A DNA stretch of 64,000 bases from Oxytricha trifallax (GCA_000711775.1 ARYC01000264.1:62001-126000); one strand, 5' to 3'; shown: positions 18,991-32,290, numbered from the stretch's first letter. Made by a program: numbers and translations. The notes: generated from the sequence alone by a model not told the origin.

Positions 18991-20813
18991 ATGTCTTAAA
19001 ATCGATCAATCAACAGAAATATAGGCGCTATTGAATAGTTATTTCCTTCTTTAGCTCCTCCAAATAATGCTTTCGATAGTCCATATTAAATGCCTGGAAT
19101 AACTTCTTATCCTAAACCCTCTTAAATTTCATTTGAAATCAATCATAACGACACATTTCTTATGATTTTAGCAGAACTTAAGGAGCTTAACATGAATGTA
19201 CTTACAATGTAAAGATTTTAACAATAGCAATGCATTGGTCTTGCGAATATATCTCAAAGTATATAATAGCAGTAGACATGCATGCATTGCAATTAATTCA
19301 CATCAGATACTTAATCCTGTAACTATTGCTATAAAAGAATGTGCCAATATTGCTAAAGAAATAACAAAGTTGGTTACCATAATTGTAACGAATGCTCAGT
19401 TTTGTATTGTTCTACTCATCAAAGTTAATGTCTCAAATGCTCTTTATTTTATTGCTTGAAATGCAGTCCTAAGTTACAAACAACAGGAATTTGTGCTAAA
19501 TGCTTTAATTCTAACCAAACCTATGTTCAGATCGAGCATAATCCTTAATAGAATTAAGTTAACTCAATGTATTAAACATTGAATGGCTAATCTAGGAATA
19601 TAAATAATAGTAGCATGTTAAATCCTAATAATGTGTAGAGGTAGAATGAATCACTTATAGAAGCTTAAATCTTGAACTAGTCTGTAATGAGTAATCAATA
19701 ATTTCCTTAATAGAAAGAATCAATGATGAATCTTTCACAATCAAAGTTTTATAAACAGTAGAACTCTATGCTTAACTTATCCAATTGAGTTATTAAGAAT
19801 AAGAAGTCTTAGTCTCAATAACCTGCAAGGTAGGAGTATGCTTAAGTTTAAAATGATAGCTAATAGAACTTAAATTCACAGTAAAACTAAAAAGGTTTAC
19901 CTTAGATTAATAGTAGTTCCCAACAATAAAATTCAAATAAGATTGATCCAAATATCAATACTTGTTTTAATAGAACTTAGAACTAAAAGACATTTTAAAT
20001 CAACATAAATTATTATGATGAGACTCTAAAATTTTATAAATTCTTTTATTTGCGAACTAAAAGTGCTAAAATGATAAGATTTAGTCATATTTCAATTGCT
20101 CATTTTGTCATCGAAAGTTTTGTGATATGTGCAGAAAATCTTGTGGGTGGTGTCGTATTCATGTTTGCACCAATTGTGCTACATATGCCAAAAATTACAC
20201 AGCAAATGAAGGAAATCTAAACTTCTTATGCTGCCCAAATTGTGTTGTAAAATGTAGCTCTTGTCAGGTTTCCCATACTAAAGCTTACATTCTACATAAA
20301 TGCAAGAGATGTAAAAATAAAGTCTGCAATGATTGTTAATAATAGTGCTCAGATTGCAAACGACAAGAGCATTGTAACAATTGTCTGTTTAATTGTGAAA
20401 ACTGCAGCAAAGCAATATGTTTAAGCTGTAAACGGTAATGCTTTAAGTGTTAAAAATCTGTGTGCTCAAAGACTTGCAGTACACTTTCATGTTAAAATTG
20501 TAAGACTGTACTATGTGTGCATGATGAATCTAGAGTTAAGAAAGTGCCATGTGTAAAGTGTAACAAAGAGTACTGCTCATACTGTGTATAGTTGAAGAAT
20601 ATTCAGAAGTGTCAAAATTGCGAGGGATATTTTGGAATGTGCAATGACTGCAGTGTAGTTCACAAAGAAGGAATATAAAATTCCTTTTATGAATGCTAGG
20701 TTTGCATGAAGAAGTTGTGTTTAAACTGTAAACTTGACTATAAAGTTTGTAATGACTGTGGACCAGAATAAAACAAAGTAAATAAAAGTCATTAACATCA
20801 GCATGATCATTGA
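18991..20813 (+). CDS. cysteine-rich, Q/N-rich protein with many CxxC pairs
   Basis: I do not recognise the protein. The first half has one cluster of CxxC/CxH pairs (CMHCNQF...CNYCYKRMCQYC...CNECSVLYC) followed by a Gln/Asn-rich linker. The second half is a dense array of more than 20 CxxC pairs (CRKSCGWC, CTNC, CCPNC, CSSC, CKRC, CNDC and so on), ending in QHQHDH before TGA 20811-20813. Such treble-clef-like arrays usually bind zinc. Two problems lie inside: an in-frame TGA at 19786-19788 within the Gln-rich linker, with coding sequence continuing in the same frame after it, and a frame change around 20030-20060. Either small IESs or two separate genes could explain them. Confidence 0.6.
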
Positions 20814-20899
20814 TTAAATTTTTTATTCCTTATTTTATTTAAAATAAACAATATTATTCATCATAAAATTGATAAAAAGCTTAAATTAATAAGATTAAA

Positions 20900-23226
20900 A
20901 TGAAAAGATTATTATTGACCTCTCAATTCTTAGCAACATCCCATATTTTTTCATAAAAAACTTCAAATTAATTAAGTAATTTTTAATGTTCTTTACTAAA
21001 CTTTCCCTCTAGATATTTAGAATGAGTGTGAGGAAAAGTACAAAGTTAAAATGCCATACATCAGATATCACAAATTCTTAGATTAACCTTGGGAGGAAGT
21101 CATGAAGTTAAAACTTTAAAATTTGTGTAATTACATAGATCACAAACAAACAATTCATCATGATAAAGAATTTCTCCATTACTGTATATAAAAAATAGAC
21201 TAATCGACTAAAATTGATTCATAAGATAAATCTTCAATATAAGACACTGATAATAAAGATCAACATAAATGCAAAAACGGATTTAACAAGTTGAATTTCA
21301 TTGAGAAATTTCAAAGAAGGAAAATTATAATGCTGAAATACGAATAATTCTGGGAAAATTAAATGAATGGATAATGATTAAGATTATTTTATAAAATCAT
21401 GAAGAATGAATGATCTAGCCTTTTGTGCTTATGATGGGCATTTTATATTATAATAACTTTAAATTTCGTTCATAGTTTTTTAATAATTAATTTGGGGAAA
21501 TTTCTTTATTTAAATGCACTAAAATATGATTTACTTAATATTATTAGTTAAAAATAAGTTAATTTCCAATTTGATTTATTTATAAATATAGTTGAACATA
21601 TTGATCAAATAAATGCTTTATTAAATGCTGCAATATACAATAATTAGTTAAGAAGTGATTTAATTTAAAGAACAGGTTTTTGGGAAATTATTTCAGATTG
21701 TTAGTAAACTTTTAAATTAAATTCCTAATTTTATATGAATATAAACTATTTTAGCTTTGTAAAAAATCTGATATCAAAGTAAACTCTGATTTATATTTAC
21801 TCAGGGAAAAATTAGCAAGGCTACTTTCAATTGCTTCTCTATAAAGTAAGTAATATCTTATAGCTAATAATATAGTGAGTGAAGAAGAATTTATGAGAAG
21901 CTGGGATGGTTTCAAAACGTATAAAAGCGATCTTATCGAATTCTTATAAAATCTATCAATTGATAATATTGTGCAAACATGCTCATAATTACACATTGTA
22001 TAATAAAATCTATTAATTGTTCTTTGGCAATATTACATTGACTAAGATTTATGCTGAAAAACTACTCTATAATTTATCCCAAAAAGACGCTTCTTTGCCT
22101 GTATATGGTGATTCTTTACTTCCAATAACTTCTAATTGTTATGATGCCTCTAAATCTCAGAACATAGATTTTGACATTGTTTTTGTGTAAGGGTAAGACT
22201 CTCACCCTCTAAGAACTTGGTGGATGAGTAGGAAGCATGACAAATTATGGCCTAAATAATTGTTAGAAGAGGAATATAAACCCCAAAACCCTCGAATGAT
22301 TTTAGTAAGATATGAATCAAAGAGACTAGAAAATGAGCATCTGCTGTTTAATATACCTGATTTGGAGTTTGAAAATCTGGCTCAACATATCTATGAGTAA
22401 GAACAATTGATTTTTATAAGGAAAGTAACTAACGTTATTTCTATAGAGATCTAAAGAAGGCAGGTGTGGGAAAGAGACCATTCATATTTGTTTCATATTC
22501 AATGGGTGGAGTAGTCACCAGACAAATCATACTTTAGCATCCAGAGATATCTTAAAACCTAAAAGGTGTATAATTTATTGGATCACCTCTGGTTAAGTCT
22601 GATTTGAGGGAATAAATTAATGATGATATGAAGGGATTGATTCCTATTTGCAATCATTATATGCAAAATTATTGCTTTAAGTATCAAATGAATGAGTTTA
22701 CTTAAATTAAAATATGCTTGATGCCATACATAATCTCGAATACATTAGTCATTTTTTAAAAGACGGATTGTAATTATTGCTTTACTTATTAAATAATTTT
22801 AGTCCCCTCTCTAAAATGACTCAAGTGATTGATAAACCATAAATACTTATTAAATTTCAAAATATTTTTTATTTAAGTTTTAATTCAGAGAATTTCGACA
22901 AGCTAAATGAAAGATTTCTGTAAATTTAATATATTATTCCTAACCTTTTTATTGCTAGAGCTCTGAACATCCCCTATAAAATTCTTATAGAAGAGAAAAA
23001 GACTTTATTGCGATTGATTGGCAAAGATTACTTTTATGTACCATTTGATTGCGGAGTCATTGAACCACATAAATAAAATACTTTCAGATTAATGCATGGG
23101 AAATCACATGGAGATGTATAGTAGGCTATTGATAAGCAAGATTAAACATTCATAGAAACTAAGCAATTTATCGATTAATGCATAGGCTTAAATAGATAAA
23201 AAGAAGAAACTAAGATGGAATTGTGA
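20900..23226 (+). CDS. SERAC1-like alpha/beta hydrolase, N-terminal part uncertain
   Basis: The clear part (about 22040-23226) resembles SERAC1, a mitochondrial serine hydrolase linked to phospholipid remodelling. IDFDIVFVQGQDSHPLRTWW is followed by the nucleophile elbow FVSYSMGGVVTRQ (Ser in SxSMGG), and the C-terminal block keeps FDCGVIEPH..RLMHGKSHGD. A 52-nt GT-AG intron with a CTAAC branch site lies near 22396-22447. Upstream coding blocks at 20900-21377 (starting MKRLLLTSQFLATSHIF, like a mitochondrial presequence) and 21590-22000 are clearly coding. How they join is not resolved, and the first of them shifts frame near 21012. A further interruption lies near 22745-22865. They may belong to one gene or to two. 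Confidence 0.65.
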
Positions 23227-23418
23227 CTAATAAAATTGTTATATTTTAAAAATAAATTTTAGAGATTGCAGAAGTGGCATCATTAAATTTATATAAATAG
23301 AAATAATTGAATAAATTAAATATAGTTAATGAACGAGGACATAATGGAAGACGATCAGAGTGTTTAATACAGAGCCTACAATAAATGAAAAAAATTATTT
23401 ATATCTTACTTTTTGCAA

Positions 23419-24524
23419 ATGAAATTATAACTTCTTAGCCCAAGCAACAGTTCTCCAGTACAAGACTATGGAGCAGTGAGAGAGCCGACTGAGCCCAGTG
23501 AAGATGGCTCACAATCCCAAATGGGAGAATCTGTACTTTTCGGTGATTTGTAAAACTAAAACAACTAAGAGCGTATTCACGAAATGTAGAAGAGTCTGAG
23601 ACAGCGCATTATTGCAATTTCAACTTTTCTACTCTTCCTTTTTTCAGTGACTCTCCTCGTTAATAAAGTGGGCATTAATTATGTGGATTAGTTGAACTCC
23701 TCTACAGAGAGTGATGGACTTTGTGGAATTGAAATAAATATGTGGTTCATTGGATATACAACTATCGTCGCAATTAAGTTATTGCTTACTGTTGGCAGAT
23801 ACTATTTCTTTAGGAGAGACAGAAAGGAGCACTTAGCTGTATTTTTTACTGATTTAATTGTAATGAACATATTAATGACAGCTATCTTTCTCAAAGCAAA
23901 CATTATGTATTTTTCTGAAAAGAACCTATGCTGGTATACTAATCAGCATATATTTTAAAGTTTTATAATAACCTTGTGTCAATTAATATTTCTGAATGAC
24001 CAAATCACAAGGTCCTTCTACATGATTTTCTGTGGTTTAATATTTCTAGGCTACCTCCAATTTGTTTGGTGTATTTTGCTTTCATTTTTCTTGCCCTTAA
24101 CTGGTTTTCTAATACACCAAATTGTTGAACAGAGTTTGAATCGTAATAACCAAAACGGAGATGGAAACTTGTTTGAGAGCAATCTATTAGGTGGTTTAAT
24201 GCAAGTACCTTTACCAATTCCTGAAATACTCAGTTCACTGAGTCGAACAAAGTTTAACTCCAATAAATTTGGTCAATTGCAGACTCAGTGTGCAATTTGC
24301 TGGGCTGATTTTAATAAAAATGAAGTAGTGACACCTCTGTTATGCGATGAAAGACATCTATATCACACTAGTTGTATTGAATCATGGATTAAAAAAGGAC
24401 ATAATATCACCCAAATCTATGCTATTTTATAATAAAATTGCATCAATTTTACACTCAATATTATATTTTACATAATACTTGCCCATTATGTCGGAAATAA
24501 ATAGCAAACATAGGAGGATTTTGA
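23419..24524 (+). CDS. multi-pass membrane RING-finger protein (probable E3 ligase)
   Basis: The product has an N-terminal acidic/polar region, then about five hydrophobic segments (for example IIAISTFLLFLFSVTLLV and FIGYTTIVAIKLLLTV), and a C-terminal RING-H2 domain: CAICWADF...CDERHLYHTSCIESW...CPLCRKQ. The final C-P-L-C pair lies beyond a 71-bp IES (24407-24477). Joining at its 8-bp pointer restores ...IKKGHNTCPLCRKQIANIGGF and TGA 24522-24524. RING-H2 membrane proteins are typically ubiquitin ligases. The start is taken at ATG 23419 (MKLQLLSPSNSS). An upstream ATG at 23329 opens a short acidic frame that would need an interruption removed to join. Confidence 0.88.
24407..24477 (+). other. 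71-bp IES, pointer ACATAATA
   Basis: Direct repeats ACATAATA at 24399-24406 and 24470-24477 lie in the same codon phase. Excision completes the RING-H2 cysteine pair CPLC, which gives independent support from the known domain. Confidence 0.9.
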
Positions 24525-24726
24525 TTTATTTTACAAATGTATAAAGAGAACAAAATTATATTATTCTAGTGAAATTTTAAAAATAACAAGGAAGTTTTTT
24601 GTATTTTGGAGTAAATTAACTTTTAATTCCTAATTATTAATTCATTCTACACAATCAATATCAAGTAGACTTTGTCAATATACTTTTATCTTTTCTCCAT
24701 TTGGTTTGGTATCTTATATTATTTAC

Positions 24727-25285
24727 TCACTCGTCCTTGTTTTTCTCTTTATAAGCTTGATATCTATTGTATTTATCAATCCAATAGCTCATTCCAAATA
24801 AAAATCTATAAAAAATATTAATTATACAAAATAATTAATTTACGCTTGTGCTAAAAGTGTGCTTATTCCTAAGTACATGTCTCTTTCATTTTTATGCTAA
24901 ATTTTCTGCCATTCTAAAAATTATGCATCACCAGTACTCACATTTTATGGTGGGTTTATATTCTCTTTGTATAATGTGTAAGTTTCTATATAAATATTAT
25001 AAGCTTTTCATTGAGGATTTGATTGTTTATTAGTGTTTTATAAAATAAACGTGTTTCATTCGAATGCAGAAAGTTGAATTTACTTACCTTTGAAAAATAC
25101 AGCCAGTAAAATAGTGATAATAGTGAATGAAACTGCAATAACCTTTTTCTTAGCAAAAAATGCAGCTACTTCATTAGTCTTGTAACTCAGATTCATTAAA
25201 CAGCATATGAGAATGACGAGATAATAGTAAATTGCTTTTTATATTGTAAAATTCTGGCAGAAATCTGTCAAATATTCAAGTATCA
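24727..25285 (-). CDS. small membrane protein, unknown
   Basis: The first exon from ATG 25283-25285 reads MILEYLTDFCQNFTIQKAIY and continues with two hydrophobic segments (YYLVILICCLMNLSY and VIAVSFTIITILLAVFF), ending at a consensus GTAAGT donor near 25090. A last block near 24727-24805 reads FGMSYWIDKYNRYQAYKEKNKDE before TGA. The intervening 280 bp do not splice in phase as a single intron, so a middle exon or an IES is likely. I do not recognise the family. Confidence 0.55.
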
Positions 25286-25390
25286 TTTTTGATTTTATAA
25301 TTAATGATGCAATCATTTAATTTTACAAATAAGTCATAGATTAGATTTGATTGTTGCATCATGATTTAGAGTAATTAAATGTAAATTTAA

Positions 25391-27311
25391 TCAAACGAAT
25401 TTGTATTCAAGTTTTTGATTGGGTATTAAGTAAGCAGGTACGTCTGCAATTGTGCTTTTAAGTTTATATGAACCTGGTCCTGGGACTTCTACCTTTTACT
25501 TGAAATTTGGTCTCTAGGAACTTGATCCAAAACCATACTTAATGTTAAATTAATTAAATATATAGCGTAAATTTAAATAGTAAAATGTTTAGGTGAGTCT
25601 CTGAACGAGCTCGTTTAAAACCTCATTGATTTTGAGAAATTTAAATGCATTTAGAAACTACTTTAATATATTTTTTATTTATAGCGTTAAAATTTATTTG
25701 ACTTTTTTATTTTATTTCTTTAATGTTTAATAAGGATTCAAGCAAAAATTAGACATTTACTTTTGCTTATAAATAATCAATGAAAATAGTAATTTCTTAG
25801 TTTTGAAATATTTCCTCTAATTTTGTAAATCAATACTGAATATTAAAAACAAAAGTTCTTATGTTCAATTTCATTTAAAGGTATTTTTTTAAACTGATCA
25901 AATTGCTAATAAATTAAATTAAATGCTCTTATTTTTATCGATAAAGAGTTTTTAGGTCTATTGCGTCAGGTTAGAAATATAATCCAGGCCCTGGTACATT
26001 ATTCTTTCTTTCCATAGATTCTCTCTTAGCCCTGCTTACGCTATAAACCCCTGTTTATTTTCTAACTACTTCAAACTTTGGATTGTAATTATCTGGGCTT
26101 GGCTATTCTTTAGCATTCTTCTCCAAGATTGAATTATTAAGCTTTGCTCCCATTATATACTTAGGTCCTTCCCCAACCTTTGTAGGTGTTTAGTAATTAC
26201 CTGGTCCTGGCATTTCAAAGGTCCTGTTTAAGAAACTTCTATTACCATAACCAAAACCTGTAGATGGCGAATTTCTTCTTGTATTTTCGTACTTTGGATG
26301 GTAACCATTAGGAGGGGGCAATTCATGAATAAACTTATCCTTCAAGTAGAAGTTATCTCTAGTGCTAGTTCCTATTCTATATTTTGGAGAGGATTTAATA
26401 ACTGGCATTATTTCAGGTGCATATTATCCTGGACCAGGCTTCATATTATGCTCTTTTGTTGTTAAATCATGAGTAAACCTGTAACTTAAAGTCTTTTTAT
26501 GACCTTCGTTACCGATTATGCTTTTAAATTCATATTGCCCAGGGCCTGGAGCACCAATAAAATCTCCTTTTATATTCTTAACGCTATTCTAAGAAGTCGT
26601 AGCTCTTCTGTCAGAGGTTCCGAACCCATATTTAGGTGAAGAATTTCTAGACATCAAAGAACTATTTGTAGGTTAATAAGCTCCAGGTCCAGGAACTAAT
26701 ATCTAGGTTTTATTCATATTTGTAAAATCCATTGATGATTTATCTAAACTAGCACCAATTCTGGAAAAATTTAAGAACTTTTAAGTTTCATATGCACCTG
26801 GTCCTGGCAATTATTTAACATGTTTTATATGAGGATCAAGTGAATTTTTAAGACCAAAAGAGAAACTGAAATTAGCTTGTTTTTACACAGAAGGAGTATA
26901 AGCTCCAGGCCCAGGTATAATTTTCTAAAATTTACTAGTTTCCACTTCAATTCTTGGACTTAAAGAAATTTTAGGCCCTTCATTTATCTATTGATGTTTA
27001 AGCATAGCAATTAAATTACTTTAGATGGAAGGTTATAAGCAGTCGGTCCTGGAATTGCTAATCTAACTTTATTTTCAGTACCTGGCTCTACTCTTTTCAT
27101 TGTTCCTAATCTATGAGTATTTTCATCAAAATGTTTAAAATACTTACCCCCAAGAAGGCGTTCTTCTCTTAGTTACAATAAGTGGTGCGTACTAACCTGG
27201 TCCAGGTATTTTCTCCACTTCCTTAATCATAGTTTAGTTAACTAATAAATATGAGATGAATAAAAATAGCATACATCTTTGACTTGAGCCAAATCCAAAA
27301 GCAGCAGACAT
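25391..27311 (-). CDS. sperm-tail PG-rich repeat (STPG/ODF3-like) protein
   Basis: This carries about fourteen Pro-Gly-rich repeats of the PGPGxY type (IPGPGQYAPL, LPGPGAYETQ, VPGPGAYQPT, APGPGQYEFK, MPGPGNYQTP, VPGPGSYKLK and others). Such repeats are known from outer dense fibre and ciliary microtubule-associated proteins, so an axonemal or cortical microtubule role is a reasonable inference. The N-terminus is MSAAFGFGSSQR, followed by an intron-like interruption near 27215-27275. Another interruption lies near 27125-27150. An AT-rich IES-like block of about 400 bp (about 25545-25945) splits the last repeat. TGA is at 25391-25393. Confidence 0.85.
25545..25945 (-). other. probable IES inside the PG-repeat gene (boundaries approximate)
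   Basis: AT content rises and coding potential disappears between the block ending ..DAIDLKTL and the block starting KYGFGSSSQRP, which belong to one repeat series. No pointer could be fixed confidently. Confidence 0.55.
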
Positions 27312-27429
27312 TAAATTTAAAGGATATAAATAAAATTAGGAAATCTATTAATTTTTAATTAAGTTAATTGATTAAAATAAATAAGTTCAATCATTAGTTT
27401 AGGTACCTTATACTAATTAAGTCTTTTGA

Positions 27430-30400
27430 TCAATCCTTCTTGAATGTCAATCCAGAGAACAATCCCTCTGTCTTCTTCTCTCCAGTTCTTTTGCCAACCT
27501 TTTTACCATGTGATACAACTCCCTCGAAACTCTTAACAGCTTTATCCTTGTATCTTTTGTTGAGCATCTTGGGATTGAGTTAGATGTAAGCGAATGGCTC
27601 ATATTTACCTGCTTTCAAGACATCACCCTTACCCTTAGATGATTAATAGGTATTACCAGAGTATTTCACGAAATGACCATCGTCTTCACCCTTCTTTTGT
27701 CTCTTGTTCTTTAATAGAGCTGCCTGTTGTTTGGACTGTTTGTTATCTTTCACTGAATCAGTTTACAAATCTAATGGTAAAAACACATTAAACTCTCTCT
27801 AATTTTTGTTGAGTTGGTTTTGATGATTTCTTGTTTAAGCCCTACATGCGTTTCTTAAGAGCATCGGTGTCTTCGTCGCTGCTACTATCCTCTTACATTT
27901 CAACATCTTAACCAATCTGCATTCTCGTTCTCTTAAGTTGCTACTTTTATAGCTTGCTCTTTTGTTCTTCTTCCTCAAGATCCTAAATCATGAATTTACC
28001 GGTCTCCTACATAATGTAGATATCGTGATTCTTATCATCTCCTTCGAGTGTTGCTAAGCTCATGTGTTGCTTAGAGTTGATATTTTTAGTCATTGCTTTC
28101 TCTCTGAGTTTAATGAAGGGGTTCTCTACGAAGTGAGATTCAAACTGCTCCTCATCAGCGTCTATCATTTTTGTAATTCTTTCTTTATTGTTTTTCAATT
28201 ATTCTACCTTTGGCAGTTTGGTCAGTTATAAATACAAGTATGAATTTAAGTGGGTCTAATTTGAAATTTACTCAAATAACTATACATTTGTTTCTTTTCC
28301 TTGGCTAGTCTACTCACAACTGGGATGTCATCAACTCTGGGGATATCTTGCTCGTCAGTCATTAACATGTCTGCTCCCTTTTCTTCTTCATCATTATCAC
28401 TCTCTGAATCACTATCATCTTCACTGTCACTATCGTTTCCTTCTGATGCTTGAGAATACTTTTCACTGTGCTCACCATCATCCTCTTCATAACCCTGTTC
28501 ATCCTCTGAACTATCTGATCCATCTTTCATATCAACATCTCCACCTGCTGTTGGGGCTTCTTCTTTCTTTTCTTTGCCAATAAGAGCTAAGAGTCTTATT
28601 TTCTTAGACTTATTAAGGCGCTTTCTTCTATCTCTTTCGATATAAGCAATTAGCTTTTAATGAGTTTCAGGTGTGATGGACTTTACATATGAGAGACCCA
28701 TTTTCTTAATGAATTTGCTTAAAATCTTCTTAATAAGCATGTTATGTTTGTTAAACAACTTTTTGTCACTCTGGATTCCAAAGATACCTTAGAACATAGA
28801 TTCACAAAGCTCACCCTTCAATTAGTCAACATTTAGGAAAGATACGACTGTCTTGATGTATTTTAGGACTGATCTGTGCAATTCATTGCCTGAGGTGTGA
28901 TCTCTCATAAATAGAGTGATAATTTTAGTCACCTTTCTTAGGAAATCTTAGAAAGTAGGGTCCTCAAATCTGATTGAATTCACATTCTTATCCTTGTTTT
29001 GATAGTTAAGTTTCAAAAGTAGGAGTAAAACTCTAATAGTAGCACTCTGAGTTGAGACTTTAGCGCCTGCAAAACCAACTAGAAGCATCTAGAACAACTA
29101 AGGCAAAGCTTTCATGTACATAATCAATTCGAAGATGCTTTTGAAAATGTCTTCTGCTTATCTCTTAATCTTTTTATTGGTGTTACTGAAAGCAGTAATT
29201 AATTCCACAATCATAAGTTTAAGCAATTCTCCAATCTATTGTAAGTTGCTCTAATCATCTTTGTATTTGTGTAATTATTGAATGTACGATTTTATAAGGA
29301 AGAGTCTTTACTTAGAAGCTTAACCTTAAAGCAGCGGATTAAGCTCTTACTGTATTTAGAAAAGCTCAGCGATATTTTCAAGTTCATATTTCTCAATGAT
29401 TTTAGCAAGAAGTTTATAAGCAAACTTTTGGGATGACTGATTATCAATAAAAACTTTGAGGCCTTTCATTAATGCTAAATAGTTTTCTTTCTTGAGCTTT
29501 ACTTTTTCCATCATTGCAAGTAAGACTTCTAAGTTGCTTAACAGTTTCTCTGAGGTAATTGAATGAGTATTGAATTGCAAAACTAGGTTTGCGAAGCCAG
29601 TCAAGAACAAATTGGAAAGTTTAACACTCATCGCAATAGAGGAGAAATCCTATAGAGTGGCTAAGATCTGTTGTTTCTCTTAGGGTGGTAGATTTGTTTC
29701 TGCACTTTATGAAGTGTAGAGGTTTGATAGTCCTTCGATGTAATCCAAACTAATTCTCTTCAAACCTGTTCTTGTCTTCTTGATTTCCTCAGAGACTACA
29801 GATGTGTTCCTGCAGTGATTAATCAGAGTTGAAAATGACTTAAGAGCTACGATTCTCAATCCATATATATTTTGGTTGATCATTGGCTCTAAATAAGGAA
29901 TAATAGTGGCGAATGCAGAACTTAATTAAGGACTGTTGTATTGGCAGAAATAAGGTATTAATAACTTTAAATGTTATACACATTTTAAATATTTATAGCA
30001 ACTCCCATATTTGAATCATAATAGTCTCGTACTTCTTGGCTTTAATTTCAAAACCTCCTTGTTATTATTTGAATTACTTAATCATTTTATCAATTGCATT
30101 TAGCATTGGAAGGAAATAAGAAATGAAGAAAGCTAAATCTCCGTTTTTTAGATGGGCTGGAATGATCTGAATTATATATGATCTACTGTCTTTTGCAAAT
30201 GTTAAACTGTTCATATCAATATTAACTACTTGAATTGGAAGAGCTTGGAAAAACTTTTCTGCTCCAACAACTTCTAAGAAAGCACCAATTGAAATATATT
30301 TGAGTTTAAACAGTTTAAACCTTACAAAATCTAATTAAATGCAATCTTTCCAACTGTTGTAACTATCTCTTTTAGGGTTAATTAGTGCAACAACATTCAA

Positions 30401-32056
30401 CAAGTCAGCAGACTCCGGAATAACGTCACCAACCTACTTAATGAAAGTTTTCATGAGTTTTAGGCAGTTATCTAGGGCGTCTTCAAATCTAGAAGTGAGC
30501 AAGTATCTGATGAATATAATGACTTTATCTGCTTAAGAGAGACCTTAATTTTTTCCGTTGCTACCTCCTCTCATCATGCTAGTCATTTAATCATTGAGTG
30601 ATAAGGCATCTAAGTTAAGGATTTCTGCTGTCAAATTGCTGCTTATGCCATCTTGACCTTGTTGTTGGAAATGCTCCTTTTTTAAACTCTAAGTTAGGAT
30701 GATAAGTTTTTATTATAAAACAACTTTTTTAGATAAATGATTCTAAGAGCGGTGAATGCTGCATTTCTAATTCCCTAGCCTGTGTTTATGAAATACTCAC
30801 AAAAGATGCTAAAGCATGCTGATACATACTTGAGAATATCATTAGGTCTCGCTCCTCTTGTGGTTGAGTAGTTAACCATAACTTGTGAAGTACATTAAAT
30901 GTATGAGACTACTCTCATTTCTTCTTGCTCATAGAGTCCTTTATTCATTTGGAATCTCCCTGTTGAAAGGAGACTCAAAACTTCCTAGTTATCAAGTAAA
31001 GAACGAAGAATCTATTCAACATGTTCAGGGTTGCTGGTAAATCTACGAGATGCATAAAAGACTTCAAGAGTTAAATAGGCATGTGTCTTTATAATATTAT
31101 TAAAAATCAATGAAATAATTAGATTTCTTATAAGGCTGAGTCTTCTAAGGATGTTAATCTCATAATTTTAGTATCAATATCACAGCATTAGCTTAATGGC
31201 ATGATTTATAGTGCCGCTGCTAAGAAATTCAAGAGTAAAATAGTCTTTTGAGAAGCTTGACCTCCCTTTTGTTAGAATTATTGATTAAAGACCTATGTCA
31301 CAAAGTTCTAGAATGCAGACATTGGCTTCACAAGCTTCTCAATCTTCTTGTTTTGGAATAAAATGCAGAGAGACTTTTATGCTTGTTTTTGCACTTTTTC
31401 TCCTCTTCTATCAATTAAAGAACTCATTAAAAGGAGATAAGCTTTGTCAGTTTCCTCATCATTTCCATTCCATTATTATTCAGTCTTAGAATGCAATAAG
31501 AACTAGAGAGCTAAACAATTATCAAATCTTTTGTAGACATTTATTTCTTAAAAAATGTTTTATCAATCCATACTTAGCTATTGATTGTGATTCAGTGTTG
31601 TTGCTCAGCATATGATTAGAGATGATGTCAAAAATGATCTAATGCTGATTCTAAATGACTGCAATGTCCAACATAGAAATAATAGCTGAGAAGCAGTATG
31701 CAATTGCTTCCTAAGTTATCTAATCGTTGCTGCTAATATTTGATGTTTTGTACATTTATGCTATGCTAGCAAAGTATGCAGTTGCTGAGAAGTCATTCAC
31801 ACTGTCCTATTAAAAATTTTAAGACATCTTCTTTGGTTGTGATAATAGTGTATATTAATCTATCATCTGATATGACTTACCTTAAGAACTGAGGTGACTG
31901 CACTCATGATATCAAATGCCTTGATATAGAGAGTCTTCTGTCTTCTTCTGAGAGCATCGAATTTCTTAAGAACTTTTGGGAGAACTCTATAAGGATATAA
32001 ACTTCTTCAATTTCTTACGGTTTTTCAGGCTTTGGTCTTCTGATGTATTTTTCCAT
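27430..32056 (-). CDS. RRP12-like ribosome biogenesis factor
   Basis: This is a large HEAT-repeat protein resembling yeast/human RRP12, needed for pre-ribosome maturation and export. The N-terminus MEKYIRRPKPEKPQEIEE leads into long helical repeat sequence. The region IWELLPYFCQYNSPQ near 29930-30010 matches the conserved family block after removal of a 42-bp interruption. The C-terminal third carries an acidic Ser/Asp/Glu tract (28250-28530). The basic end includes YEPFAYIQLNPKMLNKRYKD and ..GLTFKKD, as in RRP12. Other interruptions occur near 27755-27790, 28200-28245 and in the 30.6-31.9 kb part. It is transcribed divergently from the ferlin gene across a 234-bp spacer. Confidence 0.87.
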
Positions 32057-32290
32057 TCTAAATAGTTAATTAAGTAAACTCATAAACAATCAATAATTTC
32101 AGGTATTATAATACGTTAATTCAACTGTATACTTAAGTTTACCTTGGTATTATTAAATAATAATAAGTATTGATAGGTAAACAGTTTAATAAAAATAAAA
32201 CTAAATAATACTTATCAAAATATTCTCTATTCATTATGGGGCTTTCTTTATATTTTAGGATTAAAGAGTAAATTCAAATTAAAATAAAAT
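32057..32290. promoter_or_regulatory. divergent promoter spacer between RRP12-like and ferlin genes
   Basis: This 234-bp AT-rich spacer lies between two start codons pointing outward. It must hold the 5' leaders of both genes if they are neighbours in the macronucleus. No specific motif stood out. Confidence 0.4.

Noticed and set aside
22278-22292. Telomere-like AAACCCCAAAACCCT
   Set aside because: It lies in the coding frame of the SERAC1-like gene (YKPQNPRM), has no inverted partner and no composition change around it.
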